Source: Adiantum capillus-veneris
Taxonomy: Eukaryota; Streptophyta; Polypodiopsida; Polypodiales; Pteridaceae
Length of the DNA stretch: 64,000 nucleotides
Reading direction: 5' to 3'
Assembly: GCA_014529385.2 (NCBI GenBank)
Contig: CM043961.1
Location: 17,712,478-17,776,477 of the forward strand
Position 1 is the first letter of the stretch; every line of letters starts with the position of its first letter. Below are positions 1 through 11,399 of the stretch, in pieces. Both the position numbers and the translations under genes were made by a program. Below the pieces are notes generated by a model. It was not told the origin of the DNA. It saw nothing but the letters and a program-made list of their open reading frames with translations, and ran no database searches.

Positions 1-10
1 TCTTTTATAG

Positions 11-367
11 GTCATCTATATCCCAGCAATCCACCAACAAAAACTTTGGTTTGTAATTCCCCGGGGGAGAATTACTTTTTCCACTAATGAAGTGGAGAGC
101 ATCTTCGATCCTCTTCCACCTCCGACTTTGGATGAGGTGGAGACAGAGGAGAGAGAAGTCAATGAATCAAGTCTGACAATGGCAAATCTTAGCAAGGATG
201 ATTGTCATGATGATGAAGATGATGAGATGGAGGATGAAGAATTCGAAGATGATGAAGCCAATGCATTCACAAACAACAACTCTGTTTCTCTCTTTATTGA
301 TTTAGGAGCTATGGGCTTAGAATTGGATGATTCCTCATGTAGAGATCTTTTGGAAGATGATTCATAA
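11..367 (+). CDS. Acidic C-terminal reading frame of unknown protein (partial)
   Basis: The frame is open from position 11 (an in-frame TAG lies at 8-10) to TAA at 365-367. It has no convincing ATG near its start, so it is probably the last exon or the broken end of a larger gene. The first part reads as ordinary protein (LWFVIPRGRITFSTNEVESI). It is followed by a proline cluster and a very acidic stretch of Asp/Glu runs. I do not recognise the family. A transposase or retroelement C-terminus is plausible given the surroundings, but this is inference. Confidence 0.3.
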   Translation, partial: VIYIPAIHQQKLWFVIPRGRITFSTNEVESIFDPLPPPTLDEVETEEREVNESSLTMANLSKDDCHDDEDDEMEDEEFEDDEANAFTNNNSVSLFIDLGAMGLELDDSSCRDLLEDDS

Positions 368-522
368 ACATTTTGCAGTTATGAAGTTTTTTGGTCGTGT
401 AATCCATTCATCTATCTCTTCCCCCTCTTTGTCTCTCTAATTTTATGAACATGCTCAATAATGTTAATCAAGTGGTAGTGATTATTTTATCTGCAACCAA
501 GTGTAGTCTTATTATCACCTGT

Positions 523-999
<477 letters not shown>

Positions 1000-1951
1000 A
1001 TAGTGTTCATAGATAATGCAATCAATGCATGAGCCTGCACATCTCTAAGATACCAATGAGACTACTCAATCATAGGCAAAACAACTCTAGCAACAACATA
1101 CTTGCCACAAACTGCAACATCCTCAATAGAGTTTGTATGATCTATGGAAGACAAACGTCCATCACGGACATACATCAATGCCCTGCACAACATTTCAAAC
1201 TCCCTTTGACACAAGAACATGTGTCATCATGTAATCCCACATTGGGTAGTTATCGGCCCCATCCAATTTATCCTCAATAACGAACATCTTAAAAACATAT
1301 GTGTTATTGTTACCCATGGCGAGTGACTACACTAGATGTGAAGACTACCTAGAAAGAGGAAAATAAAGTAGGACTAGCAAGTGCTATATAGCGCAACCCA
1401 ATGAGGATTGTAAGGGACCCATTCTACAAAGAAAACCATGTGAAAATTCTACAGAAAAGGACAAAATTGCCTACATAGTACTACCTATAGTGGAAATGGA
1501 GGCCGAAATTAGTCTGCACAGTACTGCCTATATTACATGTAGTGAAAACAGAGGCCAAAATGAGCTCGAATCAAAATTCTAAGCAAATCAACCTCTTTGA
1601 GCTTTCTCAAAGTATTAATTGACGTGTTGACTCTCACCAAAGATCACCCAAATCGAAGAAAGTGAGTAGACAGGTGCTGACAATGATGACTATGCCCGAC
1701 AGGATGCAACTTTCTCTCATACCAATTTTTGGAATTAGGGTCGTAGAGTTGCACACATATCTTGGAGAAGATGAAGAAGCTCAAGGAACACAACAGAGAG
1801 TGTATTGCTTAGTGCACAATGGAAAGATAAGTTAGCCCTAGAATGATGGGCATTTATAGAATGCACATGGGAAAAAACCTCCTAGTGAGGAAAAAATGCC
1901 CCAATTGTCCTTAGTGTGTTTACACATATCACTACCATATATATGGTAACA
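1000..1951 (-). mobile_element. 5' end of a degraded Ty1/copia element (related to copia A)
   Basis: Read on the minus strand this is LTR (1951-1727), a primer binding site (1726-1715, TTGGTATGAGAG, a degenerate initiator-Met site), an untranslated leader, and the start of gag at about 1318. The gag start keeps the order of copia A (MGNNNT, then sequence matching DNYPMW and MTHVLVSKG), but stops and frameshifts interrupt it. Homology to gag stops at about 1000, so the element is truncated there. Both LTR and gag are clearly related to the element at 38,675-43,839. Confidence 0.8.
1727..1951 (-). repeat. LTR of the truncated copia element
   Basis: About 225 bp. On the minus strand it starts TGTTACCATATA and ends at CCCTAATTCC, matching the 227-bp LTRs of copia A along its length, including the GGAGGTTTTTTCCC block and the CACACTCTCT block. 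Confidence 0.85.
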
Positions 1952-3085
1952 TTTATGCACAATGGTTAAGTGTTTTCTTAACCAAAGTAAAAGCTAGATT
2001 AAAGCTTTAGGTTTTTTAAAACAGTACTAGACTTATGGGGAATAGATTGGGTATGGGGACAATTTTAAGGAGCAAAGGATAAACCACCTATTTGGCATTC
2101 AAACTCTAAGAGTTCTAAGTAGCAAGAAATGAACTACGACAAAAATGTTAAGTAAGAATTTATGCATCTAAGCTTCAAATAGGTGTAGAGATGAGAGTAT
2201 TGTCATTGAAAACATCAATTGCTAATAAAAATGCCAACCTTACTTCAACGAAAGTTTTTATGGGTATTTTTTGTTTAGTTAGCATTAAAGTGCAGGATAG
2301 AGAGAATATCTATCTCTTTTCTTTGTATCGTTAAGGTTACGATTATCCCTTAGGAATAACAAAAACAAATATTATTATGGAGCAATACCAAAAATTTGCG
2401 GAATGAAAGAACATTCGTAAAAATATAATTATTTACGTGATTAAAATATGTTATTTAAGTAAAGTTTAGATCTTATGTCATGAAAGTTTAGTGCAAAAAT
2501 AAATAACTGCCATATATGCATGCATTGTTAATTGATTATGGTCAACTTTGTAGTCTATTCAACCCATGTGTTGTTTAGTATTAGCAACTTCCATGAGATG
2601 TGAGCATGGTCATAATACAAGCCGTAAAAACTAATCATTTATTTCCAAAAGGAGGCAGTAGAGTTTTACTTAGTTGATGTAAGGTTGAATATGGTAAGTG
2701 AATATAGATTTTTTAATGTTGTGAAAGATACAAATTACTCACACCCTAGTATATGTGTATTAGTCTATTTGGCTGGTATATGAATATCATGAAAAATAAA
2801 TCTCCTTATAAACTTTTTTATCATTCAAAGCTAAGAAAACAAGACCATAAGCAAACTATGAAAGAAATCTTGTTTGAACAAACTGTCTAAAATGTATGCT
2901 TTTTAAACAAGCCATACACTTTTCAATGAATTTCTATTCATTTTATTAGTGCTCCATGCTGATTTACATGAATCATAAAATTGAAAGACACCACACTCTA
3001 AGTGTAAAGAGTAAAGAGTCTTTGTTTGAAGAGTAATCATGTAGCATTTATGCAATTCTAGTTTCAAGAGAAAAAATTAAGTGTA
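1952..3085. other. AT-rich sequence without recognised genes
   Basis: No substantial reading frame, repeat or known motif could be supported here. The left terminal inverted repeat of X copy 1 begins at the right edge. Confidence 0.5.
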
Positions 3086-3125
3086 CATTAAGAAGGGAAT
3101 GGGGTCTAAGGGGGCCTCTTTATTT
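3086..3125 (+). repeat. Left terminal inverted repeat of X copy 1
   Basis: Begins CATTAAGAAGGGAATGGGGT and continues through GGGCCTCTTTATTT. It pairs with the right end over about 40 bp with five mismatches by eye. The same terminus opens copy 2 (33,445, starting CATCAAGAAGG) and copy 3 (minus strand from 58,689, starting CATTAGGAATG). Confidence 0.8.
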
Positions 3126-3788
3126 TCCATGGGATTAAAAAGTAGATTATGGAAGTGGCAAATGGGTGGATGTCATGTGGACTGAAATGGTGGGTATCGC
3201 AGAGCCTAAAAGTAAGTTGTCAAACTTGTACTCTCTTATAAAATATAAAGAGAAAATATCTTTTAAATTCAAAAAGCTAAACTTTTCTCAAAATAATTGA
3301 GTAAAAACCAATCCTTTCTCTCTCTACTGGTGGCTGCCAGTTTCTCCCCCCCTCTCTCTTAAAAGAAGGTCCCTCCAAAAATGTGATGAGACCATTACCT
3401 CCCTCTCTCTCTATTGTACCATCTCTCACTTCTCTTCACTTCACCTTGTTTCTCTTTCCTTTTGTTCAGTTTTCCCTCCTCAAGCTTACTGCATTCTTGA
3501 GGGTTGCATTCTCCTCAAGCTGAAGTTATCAATTTCTCCATGGGCTTCACTAAACACATCTAGCTAAAGCTGAAGTCTACATCATATCCTTCTGCTAGAT
3601 CATCCTCTTTCTTTCCTCAACAAGTTTCCTACTCCTTCTCCATCAATCTCTCTAGAGAGGATCTACTTCCCTCTCAAGCTTTGCAACATTATCCTCCACA
3701 TTAAGCCAACAAGCAGGTGGAGCAGTAAAGCAGTAAGTGGCATCCTTCACCTTTGTGTACCATCAAGAATCTTGCTCTTTATACAGCT

Positions 3789-6297
3789 GAGAACATGGAT
3801 GTGCAATGTCTAATCATAAGTGTTTGTGTGCAGGTTGTGTCATTATTCCTCATGGCATCATAAGGTACTCGCCGACCTAGGAGTGTCATTGACTCCATTT
3901 CATGCAGCAATGTACAAGACGACAATGGATATCGGGTGACAATGGAGTTAAAATGAATGATGTGGGTGACAATGCAACCCAGCTCAAGAGGTGCACACAA
4001 GGTCTCAAGGAGACACATGGCTTCTTGAGCACACCATTGGAAGGGAAGAATCATGGATTTCAAGAAAACAAAAGACGGCAAGAGGCTTGCGAAGGTGCGA
4101 TATGTGTATACTGCTTCACAACTGAAGAGGTTTCCTGCAAATTGTAATTTTTACTCCTCTTTCAAGTTTTTCGGTTATCTATTTAGTATTTTTTCCTTGT
4201 GTGTTGCTTTTGATGACTGTAAGATTTCCATTGTTGTTTGTTCATGTTTACATATGTTTTTCCATCCGATCTTGTAGAGTGGGAGACAATAGAGTGCTTC
4301 ATAGGAACTTTTGAGGCCATCCATACTAAGCTTGGCAAGTTGCTCTATGCTGGTTGTCAGTCCTCTGAGCTTGCCTCACATGACATTTTTTTTATAATCA
4401 TACTTATGTCACACCTAGGCGAAATGGATATGGTAATCTGTCTCTAGTTCACTTGCCAACCTTGGAGATTTTGGAATGGCCTAAGCCACACAGTGCCTTG
4501 ATCGCAACAACCAAAAGGAGAATCGAGGTGGATGTGCAAGTAGCAATGAAGTGCACCTATGGTTCCCATAAAGCCACGGTAACATGGTTTATGTCTCTTC
4601 ATGTGTTTGTGTTTATATTTTTGACTTCAGAGTGTTCACAGGACACCAACAATGTGGACTTGCAAAGGGGGAACTGCAATCAACGGGTTTCTTGTAGCTG
4701 GATGGGAAACTAAGGTGGTCAACCACCAGGGAGATAGAATCAATTGCTATGTAGTTACTGACAATGTGGTGTTCAGATACCATTTTGCAAAGCAAAGCTT
4801 GTCGATGGTCTTTCCCTATAGAAGATGGAAGCTGGCGATGGGAGAATGGGAGGCACTAGACTTTGAGGTTGCTTCTAGAGAATCACTTGACCTGCAAATA
4901 CGTCTCCACGATGATGTAGTGCACCACATTACAGTGAACAATGATTGGCATCTCAATCACCTTCACGAGTATCTTAATCTCTGATATACCTTTCCCAAGC
5001 AATATCTCTTTGTAATCAATGAAAAGATTGTTCGCTCCAAAAAAGAGAAGAGCTTTTTGTGTGAGAACGTTCCGTTTTTGCGATGTATTTTTGTAAAATC
5101 TTGTAACTGACAGGTATTTTTTCCACATTAATACATACGGTGTTTTGAATCTCATTTCTATGCATACTTGTTTATTCTCAACTTGTTCAAGTTTTCGATT
5201 GAAACGTGCAATTTATTTGATGTGGAGCACAAATGTTTTCAATGTTGGTGTCTTCAATGCTTTGTGGCATGATTTTGTTTAAAATTAAAGTTTTAAGTTA
5301 TTTTGACATTAATTTAAGTGCTTTTTAAAAAGTGACTTTAGGTATATAAGTGACTTTCTAGTTTTTAAACTTCATTTCTCACATTCACAAAACTCTAGCT
5401 CTAAGCTCTCTTTGTATCTTCTTCACGAGAAAACCCAAGGCAACGTCTACTGATGCACTTCTCACACAATAAGAAAAGGTAGGACTTGTAGATCAAGCAC
5501 ATGAACTACTCACTGTGTTCGAGGGGACAATTGACATGCAGGCCATTGCCAACCTTCATGCAGAGGCATTCGGAAGCTTTCTTGGCTACATGGCGCAACA
5601 CATGGAAGAATATGCCATAATCTTTGAGGGATCTGACACGGCGTGGTTGCCAGTGGATTTCTTGAAGCATCTCTATGCGCCTGACAAAAACTTCAAAATT
5701 TGAAACAAGACTACAAGATAGAGGATGAGGATGATCTCATGGATTTGGGCATGGGGTGCATAGCACCCAATTTATTTCATGGGACATGGTTCTAAAATTA
5801 CTTGTGCTTGAGGGCATGGATAAGGAAAAATCAAAGGAAAAGGTCAACCAAAGACCTCCTGTGACCATTTTGGAGGAATCAAATGAATTTATCGAAGACA
5901 TTGATGAGAAGATCAAAGCATCTATAACAGTCGTACTCTTGCAAGATCCCAGCTCCACTAGGGAGGAAGATCGAATGATAGAGGGAGATGAAGTGTTGAA
6001 AAAGGTCCCGGACCTCCAAATTCTCACTTCGCATCTAGTTGTGGTGGATGATTTTTAGTTTATGTTCCTTGAAAACATTGCCAAAACATTAGGAATCAAA
6101 GAAGATGAGTCGCTCGCAGTGCTTGCTATCTATGCGGGCATAGATGATCCCAGTGGAAAGGAAGAGAAAGTCAATTTTCAAATTGACTTCGAAGACCAAG
6201 ATCTCACAGCAAGCCTCTCTTTCCTCCCCAATGAAAATGAACAACTGTTGATGCAAACAGTAGCAAGTACACTAATGGAAATAAAATCATGTGTCTA
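3789..6297 (+). pseudogene. X copy 1 left-arm gene, unknown function, first part
   Basis: A broken, probably intron-containing gene read inward from the left end. It follows a CT-rich leader (3,300-3,700). Recognisable segments are 3,902-4,147 (QLKRCTQGLKETHGF), 4,652-4,984 (a 110-residue frame with FRYHFAKQSLSMVFPYRRWK), 5,515-5,703 (DMQAIANLHAEAFGSFLGYM) and 5,756-6,290 (acidic). A possible short GT-AG intron lies at 4,579-4,630. The same segments recur in copies 2 and 3, which supports them as real coding sequence. I recognise no domain. The gene is cut at 6,297 by P and resumes at 22,614. In-frame stops between segments suggest decay or unrecognised introns. Confidence 0.5.
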
Positions 6298-7230
6298 TGT
6301 TAGAAGATGGACACACCCCACGGCATCTAACTACTCGGCGGATTATTATTTTTTTGTAATTAGTCATTCATTGAGGAAAACCCGGTTTTTCACCTTGTAA
6401 ATATTGGGACTTACAGAAGTTTCTAGATTGTATCCCAGTTTTGATAGTTAGATGGAGTAGATGGATGATTTTGAAACTTTAGGGTTTGAGAAGTTGTAAG
6501 GTATATATATCACTTTTTTACCTTAATGAAAAACCTTTTGTCATTTTAAACAAGTTTAAGTTTGTGAGTGAGCGTACTGTGTACGTCAGAGAGAGTGTGA
6601 GCTTTGTCTTGACGCTACGTGTGCAACGGTGGTCGAAATTGAGTGCGGAGAAGTGCAGTGTGTTGCTCCCGACTAGAGCTACGAGCTGATACCAACATTG
6701 CGCGCGTACGGCCCGGCTTTGGGAGCTCCTTCTACGAGCTTCATCGGTTGTTTGGATGAGCATACGTTGTCCGATTTTGCATTGCAGCATATCCACGCGT
6801 TCACAATGAGTAGAACTACACATTAGGCACTTCATATTTCGGAAACGAAGACCTGCAGATTTCGGCCAGACATCCTACATATTTCTGCACAGGGTGTTTT
6901 GGGTCGTGATTTTGGTGCACAGACCTTAGGGAGAGTGTCCTATAGGTATTAGTAGGGTCTCCTTCAAGTTCTATGGTGTTTCGGAAGTGTTTGATAGGTA
7001 TTCGGCTCTAGCAAGCGTTGTAGGAAGCATCCTCTTTTGTTCTCTTGAAGACTGTGACTTAGACAAGTCGTAGGAGCCTCTGTAGGAATTAGTTAGGAGT
7101 CAGTCGAGTGTAGGTTGACACCTTATGCTTGCTTCCACGCGCCTGCAGGTCGAGCTTCGTCCTTAGCTAACATTACTTGTTCGGTGAGTTCTCGCCGTGC
7201 TGACGTCCATCGCGGAGTACCCGTCCAACA
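6298..7230 (+). repeat. 5' LTR of element P
   Basis: Starts TGTTAGAAG and ends CCGTCCAACA. It contains a TATA-like run at 6,502-6,510 and the half-palindrome AGACATCCTAC at 6,868-6,878. It carries the usual TG...CA ends. Confidence 0.92.
6502..6510 (+). promoter_or_regulatory. TATA-like box in the P 5' LTR
   Basis: The run TATATATAT lies about 200 bp into the LTR. It is conserved in the 3' LTR at about 21,885-21,893, consistent with the retrotransposon promoter. Assigned from position and sequence only. Confidence 0.5.
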
Positions 7231-7231
7231 T

Positions 7232-7249
7232 TGGCGCCGCTGCCGGGGA
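7232..7249 (+). other. Primer binding site of element P (tRNA-Asp-like)
   Basis: TGGCGCCGCTGCCGGGGA starts one base after the 5' LTR. It resembles the tRNA-Asp site used by plant Athila-type gypsy elements, with one difference from the common form as I recall it. Confidence 0.75.
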
Positions 7250-7780
7250 TGAAAACCTTAGGTAGGTGACCGAGACTAATCCTTGAGGATTGGGATTTTT
7301 GGCTTGCCAAGAGTCTCGCTTTACATTTAGATAGGAGCAGAGGGTGGAGGACTCTCTAGGTCTTAGAGGGATTCTAGGAAGCGTGTGTCTGGCCTAGATC
7401 CTTCGACTTAGGTAGAGGAGGTAAACTTAGGTAGTTTTAGGTAGTAGTCGAGTCTAGAGTAGAAGTGGGAGTGGTAGAAGCGGTGAGAGTAGAGCTTGAG
7501 AGTCCGGAGAGGCCAAAAAAGCAACCAAAAGCACCATTATCACCATTTCCTCATGGTAGGTAGGAGTAGAGTAAGTAGAACATCATGATTCAGATCTAGA
7601 GCATTTCATGCATGTATACTTGCTTGGTAGAATCATTACAAGTTTGTAAAAGACGCAAAAATACGCAAAAGTGTGGTTGAAAGCCTAATTGAAATCCAAA
7701 AGTTACTGTGAGTGTTTCTGATAGGCCTACAGAGCATCAGGAGCATTTTTGTCAGAAAAAAACTTTAATTTTAAGCCAGG

Positions 7781-8647
7781 AGACATCCTACGCGTAGGAT
7801 GTCTACAGGCCAATCTGGGAGGGATTTTGGGATTTTGAGTTGACCAGTGTGTTCTGAAGGTAGGGTTTACCCTAATTTCAACTGGAAAGTGGAAACTTGG
7901 CCATCTCTTGACAGGATAAGGCCAGATAGACTGAAATTGCTAGACATCCTACCCAATTAGTGCCAAAACATCAACTTGAAACCAAAACCATAAGATGGCT
8001 GCATGAGTGTGTCTTTCATGACATATTGAGTGACTGAAAGGGGTTTCACCTCAGTCGGGTATGAAAATTGGGTTCAAAGTGGACTTTAGCACTTTTGACT
8101 GAAAAAGCAAAAACAACTAAAGTTTAGGACTTTTGACATCCAAATCAAGATCTAAGCATACCACTAGGATATTGACATCAGGGGGAAGCTGTGGAACAAA
8201 TCTGGGGTCAAATAGACCAAATAGACATCCTACGCGTAGGATGTCTTCTGAGTGATTTGGGACTCCAAACTGAAATCTGAGTATACCAAGGTGATCATTA
8301 GCTCAAGGAGAGCTTAAGTCTTGAGTTTAAAGCCATTCTGATAAAAAAGACATCCTACGCGTAGGATGTCTAATGCAAGAAAATGAAGCCATAATTGGAC
8401 TTGGAGCATTGTAAGGTGTTATATAGCCTAAGGCAAGCCTCCTAGTCAATTTTGGTCCAATTTGGAGTTGATTAGACTGATCAACACCATCACCAGGCCG
8501 TAGGAACAGATTTTTGACTCATTGACCAGCTTCTAGAAGTCCAAATCAAAAAGTAAAAACAGTTGTAAGCTCAGCACAACGAGGGGAAAATACAGTGCAA
8601 AAATCCAGGCAAAATGCAGCAGGAGACATCCTACGCGTAGGATGTCT
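7781..8647 (+). repeat. Palindrome array A of element P
   Basis: Four perfect copies of a 24-bp palindrome lie at 7,781-7,804, 8,223-8,246, 8,348-8,371 and 8,624-8,647. Each is AGACATCCTACG followed directly by its reverse complement CGTAGGATGTCT. A half-site lies at 7,942-7,952. Sequence between copies is strongly diverged, while the palindromes and their central ACGCGT are intact. The array sits in the untranslated leader between the primer binding site and gag. Function unknown. Candidates are a binding site for a dimeric protein or an RNA dimerisation/packaging signal. Confidence 0.95.
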
Positions 8648-9068
8648 ATTGGGGCATTCTGCAGGGAAAATTTGACCTGGCCTAGACAGTGAGGTTATAT
8701 TTGTCTTACGGGTTCCAGAACTCCTTTCAGAAGTAAATTTGGACCTTGGTTGCCCATTTGACAAAGCAAAGACTGAATTCAAGCTTTTTCGCTTAAATTG
8801 GCCAACATCAGAGAAAAGTACTGTTTCAGGTTAGCAACCTAATCTGGAACATCAACGGTGTATAAAATACAGTAGTGGTTGAGATTAACTCTCCAGTTAT
8901 ACCAATCATTACTAAGATAACCTCTAGCAGATAAGAGCGGTGATTCAATTGCCGAAATTAAAACTCTTGTGTACAGGTCTATTTGGCAGCAAAGCAAGAA
9001 GTTGTGCAGAAACTGATCCATTGCCAGGTTAGTGGTTGAACTTGTGATAAGTTGCATTGATAAGTTTG

Positions 9069-11399
9069 ATGAATTTGAGATCAAGAAGATACATTGTTAG
9101 AGACCACAAGGTGGCAGGTGACCAAGGTATTGTAGTGTCCACCGAAGAGAGTGTAACTCAGGCAAGGTTAGATCCGCTAGCACCGATTATTGAGGAAGGT
9201 AGTGATACTGACACTTCGTCATACAAATCTTTCTTCATGATGGGTAGCCAACAGCCAGGAGGTTTCACCTATGATGGACCTATGCGAGGAGGAAGTACCT
9301 CCCAAAATACTTTGAATGATTCGAGGCTTACGGTGATCTTCTTGGAGGGAACAAACTCAAGAGGAACCCTTGTCTATTTTGACTATCGAGGTCGCAAGTG
9401 CATTTGCATTGAAGAGAAGCCAGCACAAAGATTGGAGATAATCCACGTGTATGATGATGGAGATAGATTCCGAGACGAAAAGGGGAACCACTATTTAATA
9501 GTTAGCAACCCTGAAGATTACAATAGATATGGAGACAACGTGGCTAAAGGGCAAATGGTTTCAGAAACTCAAGAGCCGCCACCAAACATTGATCGGCACG
9601 GAGCTATTTTCATGTATGATAAGAAAACAATCAGGGTTCCAACTTATAACGAGAATGTGGGAATCTACAAACACGAGAGCGAGGGTATTGTCTCTTACTT
9701 TCGCAGTAAAGAACCATACATAGACGAACTAAGCAAAGACAAGGTTCTTTACTTATTCTCTTATGAAACTGCTACGAGGAAGGGCATAGTTTTTGTTGAT
9801 AGATATGGGCGAGAATACCAACGTATTCTTCCAGAGGAAGTAGAAAGAGCAACAGGTCCAGGAGCATCAACATACGCCCCTGAGGAAATACCGAGATCCA
9901 CCCACACCCCAAGCAAGTCAACGAATCCGTTTTCAGATGAGTATGACGCTACATCACATTCCACCAGACCACAAGCTTTCACCAACCAAGACCAACCAGC
10001 AAACCAACCATCATTGCACGCATGGCTTCGACAAAGTGCAACAATGGAACCAGACCGAAACCAAGAGGGTTATCCAGCTTCACGAGGGCTCAGGGATTTG
10101 CAAGAATCCCCACACTATTCAAGGTATCAAGCAGAGAGTAAGCCAAAGACACAAGGGTCGACCGAGCTTGGAGGACCACCCATGGAACGAGTTCGAAGAG
10201 AAGGACCACCTCCGGCGAGAACCGTTAGAAATTATGGCTTAGGAGCACCGTTGGGCGAGGAACCAGCCTATTACAGAAGGCCTGAGGAGGGGTATAGACT
10301 TGGAAGGGGTGATCCAATGATGAGGTTTGTAGACCATCGCAGAATTAGACCTTCTCAAGTGTAAAAATGGGTAAACAGAAAATACACAGGAAACAGAGAC
10401 CCAAGAGATCATGTAGCAGCCTTTGTACGTGTGATTAGAGCCGAAGAGGTGTTAGACTTTCCTACCCAATTCGCAGGGTTTGGACTAACCCTAGAGGATG
10501 ATGCTGCAACTTGGTTTGACTCTGTGGAGCGTAGAGACTTTGAGTCGATGGAGGAAGTGTTTGACGAGTTTACTGAGGAATTCTCTCAAAGGGGAATAGC
10601 TCATAATACCGTCTCACAAATCCATAAATTCAAACAAAAAGATGGAGAATCTGTATGGAAGGCAGCCCTAAGACTAAAGAGATATGTTAAGTTCTGTCCT
10701 GCTGAAGAACTGCCAACTCAGTCCAGACTTATGCTGATATTCATCCAAGGACTAAGGAATGCAGATATCCAGAAAGACTTACATATGAAGAGGAGCACTA
10801 CATTGAATGAGTTGACCAAGGAAGCTTTGTACCTTGTGGACAATTGTGCTGTCTACAAAGAAGGGGAGTTCAAGGACCTTGATGACGATTCATCTTCACA
10901 GCAAAGTGGGAGCAAGTCCTCCAAGACAACACTGAAAGGAGAAATAGCGGTAAACCAGGAGCAACTCGTAGATGAAGTGCTAAAAATGATCAACTTGTAC
11001 ACCAAACCCCAGGCTAAACATCCCAAGTGGTGTGCTATTGAACAAAAATGGACAAACCATGGGACCGAGGAATGTTACTATAACAAGGGATATGTGAGGG
11101 AGAGACCTTATGCTCCCCAAGCTCCTGTAGCTTCCCCTCAAGTTCCACCTATGCCTAGATATCAAGCAGGCAACTTACCAGGACCTGTAGTTGTAGAGAG
11201 ACCACAACCGGTGTTGGGGCAACAACCACCCCTACCAAGATTACGACCAGTTGGTGTAAGATACACCCCAACGGTAACTGAATCAGAAGAAAAGGCTTTG
11301 GTGCCTATGCATGCATATTATGAGGATCCCAACAAATATGCGGCAAACCCTGTTATTATCCGCCGGAAGAACCTTCGACACCAGATCCATGGAGCATGA
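9069..11399 (+). CDS. gag: P gag with a long N-terminal extension (interrupted)
   Basis: The first ATG is 9,069. The frame runs to TAA at 10,362-10,364 and continues in the same frame to TGA at 11,397-11,399. The second half is a retrotransposon Gag domain: GNRDPRDHVAAF, then TQFAGFGLTLEDDAATWF, SQIHKFKQKDGESVW and IQGLRNADI. Gag forms the virus-like particle that packages element RNA. The N-terminal 430 residues are unlike usual Gag. They contain two related strand-rich modules (TNSRGTLVYFDYRGRK and TATRKGIVFVDRYGRE), then a Pro/Gln/Arg-rich linker. The in-frame TAA interrupts otherwise continuous homology, so it is either a decay mutation or a readthrough site. A frameshift near 11,350-11,400 separates gag from the zinc-knuckle frame. 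Confidence 0.8.

Noticed and set aside
6486-6689. Reading frame repeated in both P LTRs (6,486-6,689 and 21,869-22,105)
   Set aside because: Present twice only because LTRs are duplicated. The two versions differ in length and no function is indicated.
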